Assembly: GCA_003645735.1 (NCBI GenBank)
Contig: QNBQ01000025.1
Location: forward strand, 1-10,414
Source of the DNA: Candidatus Poribacteria bacterium
GTDB taxonomy: Bacteria > Poribacteria > WGA-4E > B28-G17
Length of the DNA stretch: 10,414 nucleotides
Reading direction: 5' to 3'
Shown: positions 1-7,321 of the stretch, piece after piece
Layout of the letters: each line of letters starts with the position of its first letter
Numbering within the stretch: the stretch's first letter is position 1
Translations under genes and position numbers: made by a program
The notes under the pieces: model-generated
What the model saw: the letters and a program-made list of their open reading frames with translations, nothing else
Told to the model about the DNA's origin: nothing
Databases searched by the model: none

Positions 1-2431
1 CAGGGAGCTGAGGAGGGTGCTCTTCCACGAGCTGACACACATCTTCCAATACGACATCATCTACCAGAAGCCCGTCGCGCACATCTTCACCGGCGAGTTC
101 CTCTACAGCCCGCCGCTCTGGTTCATCGAAGGGATGGCCGAGTATTTCTCCGGCCCGATGGACTCGGTGGGGGAGATGGTTTTGAGGACGGCGGTTGTGA
201 CGAATAAGCTCGTGCCGCTCACGAAGCTCCACGACTTCTCGATCCTGGGGCCGTTCGTGTATCTGGGATACAAGGAGGGGCAGTCGGCCATCCAATTCTT
301 GGCCGATGAGTTCGGCGAGGAGAAGATAGCTTCTCTGCTGCAGGAGCTGAGGCACAGCCGGACGAAGGATCTGGACGAGGCGATGAAGAACGTTTTGGGG
401 ATAGGTTTGAGCGAGTTCGACAAGCGGTGGCAGAGGGAGCTGAGGAGGAGGTATTACCCGCTTGTGGCCAGCAGGGACATGCCCGATGTCGTCTCAAAGA
501 GGCTGACCAAGGCAAAGAAGGGGAGCTATCTCAGGCCGGCCTGGTCGCCGTCGGGCGATATGATCGCCGTCATCTCCACCGTGGGGGGGCGATACGACAT
601 CCGGATCATCTCCGCCGGGGACGGGAAAACGCTTCTGAGGCCTATAGCTCGCCTCTACAGAAGGGAGTTCGAGGAGATAAGGACGAAGGGGACGGGGGTG
701 GCCTGGTCGCCTGAGGGGGACAGGATCGCCTTCTTCGCCTCGAAGGACGCCCGCGATTACCTCTTCATCTACAACATCATCACGAACGAATACCGCAAGG
801 TCGAGATGCCGTTCGACATGTGCTGGTCGCCGGAGTGGTCGCCGGACGGCGGCAGGATAGCCTTCATAGCCCTCAAAGACGGCAGGTCGGACGTCTACAT
901 CCTCTCGTTGAGGAAGCTGGGGATCGGGAAGCCCTCGATCAAAAGGGTGACGGACGACCCGTTCGATGAGGAATCGATCTCCTGGCGGCCGAGCTCCGAG
1001 GAGCTGGCCTTCTCCTCGGAGAGGAACGGGTGGTATAGGATCGTCATCAGGGATCTGGGGGGCGGGGAGGAGAGGGTTCTGACGCCGCCGGGGTTTGACT
1101 CCCGCTCGCCGAAATGGGATCCCACCGGGAGGTTCATCTACTTCACGGCGGACATGAACGGCTTCAACGATGTATACAGGCTGGACGTGAGGAGGGGGGA
1201 GTGTTACAGGGTTGTCAGGACGCTGACGGGCTGTTTCTCCCCCGCCCCATCGCCCGACGGAGAGAAGCTCGCCCTCTCGGCCTATAACGACGGGGTTCAG
1301 GACATCTACCTGGTCGATCTGGAGGGGGCGGAGCTTGAGAGGGTCGAGCTGAAAGGCGGGGAACCCCCTCCTGAGGCCGAAAAGCCGGAGATCGAGCTCA
1401 TCTCGAGGAGAAGATACACCCCGAAGCTGATGCTGGACGCGATATTCACCGATTTCGTCATGTCCTCAGACGGCGTCCTGAGGAACGTGACCCAGCTCAT
1501 AGCGAGCGATATGTTGGGGAACCACAGGCTGATGCTGACGGTCTTGAGCCAAAGCGGCTATTTCGCGCCCGATTTCATCGCCTACTACTTCTACCTCGCC
1601 ATGAAACCCGACTTCGGCGTCGCTCTTTACAACTACCACACCCTCCACCTCGTCAGGACGGTATGGGGGGAGGAGTGGTTTTTGGAGAGGAACACGGGCG
1701 TGGCGGCGCTTTTGAGCTATCCGTTCTCCAGATACAGGAGGCTTGAGGTTCAGCTTGAGGCGATCTCCATGCCCTTCGCCTACTCCTTCAGAACCCGCAA
1801 GCCGATCGAGCGGGGCAGCCTGATATATCTGAGCGCTTCCGTGGTGGGGGATACGGTGGAGTGGAGCGAGTTCGGCCCGAGATCGGGGGCCAGGTATATC
1901 CTGGGGGTGGAGCGGACGCTTCCATGGAGCGACCTCGACATGACCAACCTGATGGCCGATGTGAGGAGATACTTGCCCTTAGGGGACAGGACGGTCCTCG
2001 CCGTCAGGGCTATTGGGGCGGCTAGCCTCGGCAGGGACAGTATGGTATACTACTTGGGCGGCATAGATACGCTGAGGGGATACGGCTACGAGGAGCTTTC
2101 CGGATCGCGCGCGTTGCTCCTGAACCTGGAGCTTCGGGTGCCCTTCATAGACGAGATAAGGTTCGGCTGGCCGGTGTCCTGGAGCCTGAGCGGCATAAGG
2201 GGGATAGGGTTCGTCGATATGGGGGCGGCCTGGTGGAGGTGGGAGAGGCCGATCCTCTGGAGGGTCGAGGGGAGGAGGGTGAAGTTGGAGGATCTGAAAT
2301 GCTCCGTCGGGGTGGGGCTGAGGTTGAAACTCGGGCTTTTCGACCTGGACTTCGATTTCGCCAAAAAGACGGATTTGGTCAAGTTTGAACCTGGCTACAC
2401 CTTCCATTTCGGGATCGGCCAGGAGTTTTAA
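1..2431 (+). CDS. Peptidase-like / PD40 beta-propeller / Omp85-type barrel fusion protein (5' end outside window)
   Basis: The reading frame is open to the left edge, and in-frame codons upstream of the GTG at 17 read R-E-L-R-R, so the true start and any signal peptide lie outside the window. Residue numbers count from that GTG. An HELTH zinc-binding motif (residues 4-8) is followed by WFIEGMAEYF (35-44), whose Glu38 would be the third ligand of a gluzincin-type (peptidase MA-like) domain. Six PD40/TolB-like repeats follow, with W-S/D-P-x-G or degenerate cores at about W176, W230, W274, W323, W367 and P411, enough for a six-bladed propeller. The last ~330 residues are beta-rich and contain LRGY (686-689), matching the VRGY/F loop-6 motif of the Omp85/BamA barrel, and the protein ends in an aromatic Phe. 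I infer an outer-membrane protein with a periplasmic or surface peptidase-propeller part; substrate unknown. UPF0182 follows 29 bp downstream (from its preferred start). Confidence 0.88.
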   Translation, partial: RELRRVLFHELTHIFQYDIIYQKPVAHIFTGEFLYSPPLWFIEGMAEYFSGPMDSVGEMVLRTAVVTNKLVPLTKLHDFSILGPFVYLGYKEGQSAIQFLADEFGEEKIASLLQELRHSRTKDLDEAMKNVLGIGLSEFDKRWQRELRRRYYPLVASRDMPDVVSKRLTKAKKGSYLRPAWSPSGDMIAVISTVGGRYDIRIISAGDGKTLLRPIARLYRREFEEIRTKGTGVAWSPEGDRIAFFASKDARDYLFIYNIITNEYRKVEMPFDMCWSPEWSPDGGRIAFIALKDGRSDVYILSLRKLGIGKPSIKRVTDDPFDEESISWRPSSEELAFSSERNGWYRIVIRDLGGGEERVLTPPGFDSRSPKWDPTGRFIYFTADMNGFNDVYRLDVRRGECYRVVRTLTGCFSPAPSPDGEKLALSAYNDGVQDIYLVDLEGAELERVELKGGEPPPEAEKPEIELISRRRYTPKLMLDAIFTDFVMSSDGVLRNVTQLIASDMLGNHRLMLTVLSQSGYFAPDFIAYYFYLAMKPDFGVALYNYHTLHLVRTVWGEEWFLERNTGVAALLSYPFSRYRRLEVQLEAISMPFAYSFRTRKPIERGSLIYLSASVVGDTVEWSEFGPRSGARYILGVERTLPWSDLDMTNLMADVRRYLPLGDRTVLAVRAIGAASLGRDSMVYYLGGIDTLRGYGYEELSGSRALLLNLELRVPFIDEIRFGWPVSWSLSGIRGIGFVDMGAAWWRWERPILWRVEGRRVKLEDLKCSVGVGLRLKLGLFDLDFDFAKKTDLVKFEPGYTFHFGIGQEF

Positions 2432-2444
2432 CCCCTTAAATCAA

Positions 2445-2450
2445 GGGAGG
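2445..2450 (+). promoter_or_regulatory. Ribosome binding site that decides the UPF0182 start
   Basis: GGGAGG lies at 2445-2450. The first in-frame ATG (2452) is only 1 nt downstream, too close for initiation. The next in-frame ATG at 2461 is 10 nt downstream and begins M-S-K-L-K-K, a positively charged stretch just before the first membrane helix. I therefore prefer 2461. Confidence 0.7.
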
Positions 2451-2460
2451 TATGGCCTGG

Positions 2461-5418
2461 ATGAGCAAGCTTAAAAAGCTCGGCATAACCGTAGCCGTGA
2501 TCGTTCTGATAGTGGTCGCGGGGAAGATCGTCGCAGACGTCTATCCCGAATACCTGTGGTTCAAATCGGTCGGCTACGGCTCGGTGTTCGTCAAGATCTT
2601 CTGGACGAAGTTCTGGATGGGGCTGGGGGCGATCATCTTCCTGTTGGGGCTTTTCCTGGGGAACCTCTACCTGATATGGAGGTTCTCCTCGACGTTGAGC
2701 CCCTCCATAGTCGAGGCGATGCCGCTTGGGAGGCCCGATTTCGACCTTCGGAAGGTCGCCTTCGCCGGTATGGCGATCCTGTCGGTGATCGTCTGCATCG
2801 TCATGGGATACTCCGCCGTCACGCATTGGGAGCCGCTGTTGAGGTATTTCAACTCGGACGGGATAAGCTTCGGCCTGAAGGACCCGATCTACAACAAGGA
2901 CGTCGGGTTCTACATCTTCAAGCTGCCCCTGCTGAGATACATCTACGGGTGGCTGTTCGGGATGTTCCTGTTTCTGACCATAGCGACGACGATCGTCTAC
3001 TTCTTCCACGGCCAGATCCTCGACCGAAGGAACAGGTTCGCCCCGCCCTTCAAGGTGAAGGCTCACCTCTTCACGCTCGTGGCGATAACGCTCTTCGCAA
3101 GAGCCTGGGGCTACAGGTTCCTGATGTATGACCTGCTCTACTCCAAGAGGGGGGTGGTCTTCGGGGCCGGATACGCCGACATCTACGCCCGCAAGCCGGT
3201 GCTGTGGATACTGATGATCCTCTGCGTAATCACCGGCTTCATCTTCCTGATAAGCATCTTCATCCGCCGCACCAGATACGCCATAGGATCGCTCGTTCTG
3301 ATCTTCATCGTCGGCTTCATAGGCGCGATATGGCCGGCGGCGGTCCAGAAGTTCAAGGTCAGGCCGAACGAGCTGAAGCTGGAGAGGCCGTTTATAAAAT
3401 ACAACATCGAGTTCACCCGCTACGCCTACAACCTCGACGAGATAGAGGAGAGGATATACCCGGCCGAGGGAGTGCTCACCTATGAGAGCGTCGTGAACGA
3501 TAAGGCCTTCATCGAGAACGTGAGGCTGTGGGACTGGAGGCCGCTGAGGCAGATACTGAAGCAGATCCAAGTGCTCAGGCCACAGTATGACTTCGCCGAC
3601 GTCGATATCGACAGGTATATCGTGAACGGCAGGCTGAGACAGGTGATGCTGGCGGCCAGGGAGCTGAACTACGACCAGCTGAGGGCCGAGGCCAAGACGT
3701 GGGTCAACAGGACCTTCCTCTACACCCACGGATACGGCGTGTGCGTCGTGCCCGTAAGCGAGGTGGTCAACGGCAAGCCGGTCTTCTACGTGAAGGACAT
3801 CCCTCTGAGCTACGACCCCTCCTGGGAGCACAGGGTGCTCGATGAGCCCGGGCCTAGGATCTACTACGGGGAGCTGACGAACCACTATGTCATCGTCAAC
3901 CCCGAAAGCCCCGAGCCGAGGGAGTTCGACTACCCGACCGAGGAGGTCGGGGATTACGTCAGAAACAGCTACAGGGGGAAGGGCGGCGTCCCTATCTCAT
4001 CGATATGGCGCAAGCTGCTCTTCGCTTGGAAGTTCCGAAGCATAAACATGCTGCTTTCCGGCGAGATAAAGCCCACAAGCAGGATACTGTTCCACCGCAA
4101 CATCCTCGAGAGGGTCTCCACCCTGGCCCCGTTCCTGAGGTTCGACCAGGACCCTTACATCGTCATAGCGAACGGCAGGCTCTACTGGATAATCGACGCC
4201 TACACGGTCACGCACAGGTTCCCCTACTCGGAGCCGATGGAGGACGTGTTCAAGGAGATGGTTCAGTCGAAGTTCGGCAGGAAAACGGCCAGGAGGGTGT
4301 TGAGGACGCGCGGCGAGCCATGGGGCAACTACATAAGGAACTCGGTCAAGGCGGTTGTGGACGCCTACGACGGGACGGTTGATTTCTACGTCGTCAACGA
4401 AGAGGACGACCCGATGATCCAGTGCTACATGAGGATGTTCCCGGGGATGTTCAAGAGGTTCGAGGAGATGCCGGAGGAGCTCAAGAGGCACATCAGATAC
4501 CCTCTGGCCCTCTTCCTGATACAGGCGCTGAAATACAGGGCTTATCACATGACCTCGCCCGATCTGTTCTACTCCAGGGAGGATCTGTGGGAGATAGGGT
4601 ATGAGGTTTACGAGAACGTCGCTGAGGAGACGACCGCCGGCGCGGCGCAGCCCTCGACTCTGACGAGGCTGACCGGCCTGAGGCCCAGGAGGGCCGGGGA
4701 GAGGAAGACGAACCTCCAGCCGGTGGAGCCTTATTACATCATCGTCACGCTGCCCGACGAGAAGACCAGCGAGTTCCTGATCATGATCCCCTACACCCCC
4801 GCGGAGAAGACGAACCTGACCGCCTGGCTGGCGGCCAGGTGCGACCCGCCCAACTACGGCAAGCTGCTCGTCTACAGGTTCCCCAAGGGGAGGCTGATAA
4901 ACGGCCCGCAGCAGGTGGAGGTCTACATCGACCAGGACCCGATGATATCCCAGCAGTTCTCGCTCTGGGACACCAGGGGTTCGAGGGTTCTGAGGGGCAA
5001 CCTGCTCATCATACCGATGGGCGATTCGATCCTATACGTCGAGCCGGTCTTCATAAGGGCCGAGCAGGCCGAAAGCGCCATACCCGACCTAAGCAGGGTC
5101 ATAGTCGGGTATCAGAGGGGGGATAAGCTCAGGGTTTTCATGGGAAGGACGCTGGACGACGCGCTGAGGGGGCTTTTCCTCGGGGAGGAGGTGGCACAGG
5201 CGACGGCCTCAAGGGAGGAGGCCTTGGCGCACGCGGCCATGCCCGTCAAAGCGAGGGCCGAGCTTTCGCCCGAGGAGCTTATAAGGCTGGCCAGGCGCCA
5301 TTACGACATGGCCCAGGAGGCTATAAGGAGGGGCGACTGGGCCGAATACGGCGCACAGATCGAAAAGCTCGGCCAGGTGCTGAGAGAGCTTGAAAAACTG
5401 ACGAGGGGAGGGTCATGA
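2461..5418 (+). CDS. UPF0182 family integral membrane protein (COG1615)
   Basis: This is a large membrane protein of unknown function, 985 aa from the preferred ATG (988 aa from the ATG at 2452), within the usual ~900-1000 aa of UPF0182. About seven hydrophobic helices occupy the first ~300 residues, roughly at 7-24, 48-72, 98-120, 163-187, 202-218, 243-265 and 272-295. The family is recognised by the D-P-x-x-x-K-D-V-G-F-Y block (from D141), the N-E-L-x-x-E-R-P block just after the last helix, YTHGYG (421-426) and PRIYYGE (465-471). The large C-terminal part should be a soluble extracytoplasmic domain, followed by an Ala/Glu-rich linker and a short helical tail (about the last 55 residues) with an SPEELIRLA motif. 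The gene lies between the outer-membrane fusion gene and an HD hydrolase gene whose start overlaps its stop by 4 bp. Family assignment is firm; the biochemical role is unknown. Confidence 0.93.
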   Translation: MSKLKKLGITVAVIVLIVVAGKIVADVYPEYLWFKSVGYGSVFVKIFWTKFWMGLGAIIFLLGLFLGNLYLIWRFSSTLSPSIVEAMPLGRPDFDLRKVAFAGMAILSVIVCIVMGYSAVTHWEPLLRYFNSDGISFGLKDPIYNKDVGFYIFKLPLLRYIYGWLFGMFLFLTIATTIVYFFHGQILDRRNRFAPPFKVKAHLFTLVAITLFARAWGYRFLMYDLLYSKRGVVFGAGYADIYARKPVLWILMILCVITGFIFLISIFIRRTRYAIGSLVLIFIVGFIGAIWPAAVQKFKVRPNELKLERPFIKYNIEFTRYAYNLDEIEERIYPAEGVLTYESVVNDKAFIENVRLWDWRPLRQILKQIQVLRPQYDFADVDIDRYIVNGRLRQVMLAARELNYDQLRAEAKTWVNRTFLYTHGYGVCVVPVSEVVNGKPVFYVKDIPLSYDPSWEHRVLDEPGPRIYYGELTNHYVIVNPESPEPREFDYPTEEVGDYVRNSYRGKGGVPISSIWRKLLFAWKFRSINMLLSGEIKPTSRILFHRNILERVSTLAPFLRFDQDPYIVIANGRLYWIIDAYTVTHRFPYSEPMEDVFKEMVQSKFGRKTARRVLRTRGEPWGNYIRNSVKAVVDAYDGTVDFYVVNEEDDPMIQCYMRMFPGMFKRFEEMPEELKRHIRYPLALFLIQALKYRAYHMTSPDLFYSREDLWEIGYEVYENVAEETTAGAAQPSTLTRLTGLRPRRAGERKTNLQPVEPYYIIVTLPDEKTSEFLIMIPYTPAEKTNLTAWLAARCDPPNYGKLLVYRFPKGRLINGPQQVEVYIDQDPMISQQFSLWDTRGSRVLRGNLLIIPMGDSILYVEPVFIRAEQAESAIPDLSRVIVGYQRGDKLRVFMGRTLDDALRGLFLGEEVAQATASREEALAHAAMPVKARAELSPEELIRLARRHYDMAQEAIRRGDWAEYGAQIEKLGQVLRELEKLTRGGS

Positions 5419-5972
5419 TGGTCACGAGAGACGAGGCGATGAAAGTTCTCAGGGAGTTCACGAAGAACGAGAACCTCATAAAACACGCCCTGGCGGTCGA
5501 GGCCGCCATGAGGGCTTACGCCAGGAAGTTCGGCCAGGACGAGGAGCTTTGGGGGATAGCCGGGCTGTTGCACGACTTCGACTACGAGAAATACCCAAAC
5601 CCCGGGGAACACGCCATCAAAGGCGCCCAGATACTGGCCGAAAGGGGGTTCCCCGAGGAGATCGTCAACGCCGTCAGAGCGCACGCCAACTACCCTGAAT
5701 ACCCGCCTCAGACGTTGATGGAGAAGACGCTGTTCGCGGTCGACGAGCTGACGGGCCTCATCGTGGCCGTGGCCCTCGTCATGCCCTCCAAGAAGCTGGC
5801 CGAGGTCAAGGTCAGCTCCGTCAGGAAGAAGATGAAGGACAAATCGTTCGCCAGGAAGGTCAGCAGGGAGGACATCATCAAAGGGGCCGAGATGATCGGC
5901 GTCGACCTTGAGGAGCACATAAAGACGGTGCTGGAGGCGATGCAGGGGATAGCTGATCAGTTGGGCCTGTAA
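5415..5972 (+). CDS. HD-superfamily predicted hydrolase (COG2316-like)
   Basis: This is a 185-aa cytoplasmic protein with a complete HD metal-binding signature: H24 (IKHALAVE), H53-D54 (GLLHDFD), H66 (GEHAIKG), H90 (RAHANYP) and D110 (AVDELTG). The blocks DELTGLIVAVALV, PSKKLAEV, KMKDKSFA and the C-terminal IADQLGL are characteristic of the COG2316 group of HD hydrolases. HD proteins usually hydrolyse phosphoester bonds of nucleotides or related compounds; the substrate of this subgroup is not established. The start forms an ATGA overlap with the UPF0182 stop. An in-frame ATG at 5418 lies 6 nt after GGAGG (5407-5411), against 3 nt for the ATG at 5415, so initiation at 5418 (184 aa) is equally plausible. 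Either way translation should be coupled to UPF0182. The 3' end overlaps the converging glycosyltransferase gene by 16 bp. Confidence 0.92.
   Translation: MMVTRDEAMKVLREFTKNENLIKHALAVEAAMRAYARKFGQDEELWGIAGLLHDFDYEKYPNPGEHAIKGAQILAERGFPEEIVNAVRAHANYPEYPPQTLMEKTLFAVDELTGLIVAVALVMPSKKLAEVKVSSVRKKMKDKSFARKVSREDIIKGAEMIGVDLEEHIKTVLEAMQGIADQLGL
5957..5972. other. Convergent overlap of two coding ends
   Basis: The TGA of the minus-strand glycosyltransferase (5957-5959) lies inside the end of the plus-strand HD gene, whose TAA is at 5970-5972. The shared 16 bp encode the conserved QLGL end of the HD protein, so the glycosyltransferase tail is probably the side that drifted into overlap. No strong hairpin plus T-tract is seen on either strand here. 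Confidence 0.85.
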
Positions 5973-7321
5973 CGCCCGGGAGGGGAGGGGGCGAGGAAAA
6001 CGGTTATGCTCCTGTCGGCCCCCCTCGAATAGACCGAAAACCTGGCCTTAAACCTCGCCACCTCCCCAACCCACCTCCTGAACTCCCCTCTCGGATCGAT
6101 GACGTTCAGGTTCGACTCGTCCAGCACGAACCAAGCCCTCCGGACGCCCTCAAGCCCGGCCCTCCCCCTCATCAGATCCTCGGCTTTGACGAACTTCGCC
6201 TCCGGCAGGTAATATCTGACGGGCCCCGGCACGCTGGCCACCACCGCGTCCCCTTCCTCCATCTCCGACCTCACAAGCTCCAGCGCCTCCCTCCACATCG
6301 GCCTGCCCCCGTTTTCCTTGGCGAAGTAGAGGTAATCCCAGGCGGCCATATCCAGCAGGGCGATCGCCAGGAGCAACGGGCCGACCTTCCCCCACAGCCT
6401 ATCGCAGACGTATCCGGCCAGCATCAGATAGGCGGGGACGGTGAAGAAGAGGTAGTAGCCGGCGACGTTCTGAAACAGGGAGCCTATCAGGAAGAAGATC
6501 AGGGGCGCCCCGGCGTAACACAGGGAGAAGATGAGCCCCCTGTTGAGCTCCCCGGGCGTTTTCAACAGGGCGTAGATCGACAACGCCGCTACGGGGAGGG
6601 TCACGCCCCATCCGAGGGTCATCAGGATGTAAAGCGGGCTGCGGGCCCAGATGTTGTGGCCCCAGCCGGATGTGATGAACCTAAAGACCGGGGGATAAGC
6701 CCCCGAAAGGCAGGCCAGGGCGAAAGGCGAGAGGAAAACCAAGAGGTTGCGCCTCCTCAACCCCTTCGGCCTTCCGATGGGCAGCCTCCACAGGAGGATC
6801 AGGTAAAGGACGAACCCGAGGATCAACGCGCCCGAAAGCAGGTGTGAGCCGACCAGGGCGAGGTAGGAGAGGAGCGAGCAGATGAGCAGCGCGAGGCTAT
6901 CCCTCTCGAACGCCAGATAGAAGCAACCGGCGCAGGCCAAGCTCCAGAAGAGCGCGAAGGAATAGGAGCGGGCGTTTTGAGACCAAAAGAGATGCCAGGG
7001 CAGAGCGGCCAGCAGGAGGGAGGAGATCAGCCCGGCCCTCCGGTTGAAGATCCGCGAGGCGATCAGATAGATGAGGGGAACGGAGGCGATCCCGAACAGG
7101 GCGGGGATGAGCCTGGCGCTCCACTCGCCCTCCCCGAAAAGAGCCGTCGAGAGCTTCACGGCGGCGTATGGGATCGGGTTTATCCTGAAGATATGGGGAA
7201 AACGCCTGGCGTCCAGGACGGTCAGGGCTTCATCCGTCCAGAAGCTCCACTCCCCCAGCTTCCAAAACCTCAGCGCGGCGGCCAGAAGCGTTATGATGGG
7301 AAGGGCGATCCTCACGATCAT
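5957..7321 (-). CDS. GT39/PMT-like polytopic membrane glycosyltransferase
   Basis: This is a 454-aa integral membrane protein with about ten hydrophobic segments, resembling the PMT_2/ArnT-like (GT-C fold, GT39-related) enzymes that move a sugar from a polyprenyl-phosphate donor to an acceptor on the outer face of the inner membrane. The N-terminal helix is followed by L-G-E-W-S-F-W-T-D-E-A; D30-E31 occupy the place of the acidic residues of the first external loop in GT-C enzymes. INPIPYAAV (46-54) replaces the more usual H-P-P-L-Y, and WSQNARSYS (112-120) matches the family's S-x-x-A-R-x-Y motif. After the last helix, a ~120-residue soluble tail begins near GRPMWREALELV and contains VRYYLPEAKFV. 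The ATG overlaps the stop of the upstream membrane gene (ATGA, 7318-7321). Only a weak AGGA is visible upstream, which suggests translational coupling. Sugar and acceptor cannot be told from sequence. Confidence 0.85.
   Translation of the reverse strand: MIVRIALPIITLLAAALRFWKLGEWSFWTDEALTVLDARRFPHIFRINPIPYAAVKLSTALFGEGEWSARLIPALFGIASVPLIYLIASRIFNRRAGLISSLLLAALPWHLFWSQNARSYSFALFWSLACAGCFYLAFERDSLALLICSLLSYLALVGSHLLSGALILGFVLYLILLWRLPIGRPKGLRRRNLLVFLSPFALACLSGAYPPVFRFITSGWGHNIWARSPLYILMTLGWGVTLPVAALSIYALLKTPGELNRGLIFSLCYAGAPLIFFLIGSLFQNVAGYYLFFTVPAYLMLAGYVCDRLWGKVGPLLLAIALLDMAAWDYLYFAKENGGRPMWREALELVRSEMEEGDAVVASVPGPVRYYLPEAKFVKAEDLMRGRAGLEGVRRAWFVLDESNLNVIDPRGEFRRWVGEVARFKARFSVYSRGADRSITVFLAPSPPGRYRPN

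Noticed and set aside
2428..3885. Long minus-strand open frame (485 codons) opposite the UPF0182 gene
   Set aside because: Its translation is rich in Asp, Glu, Pro, Val and His with no recognisable domain, and it lies antisense to a strongly conserved membrane-protein gene. This is the usual shadow of GC-rich third positions.
5963..5977. GGGC/GCCC stem at the convergent junction as an intrinsic terminator
   Set aside because: Only 4 bp with a 7-nt loop and no T-tract on either strand; G-rich sequence follows instead.
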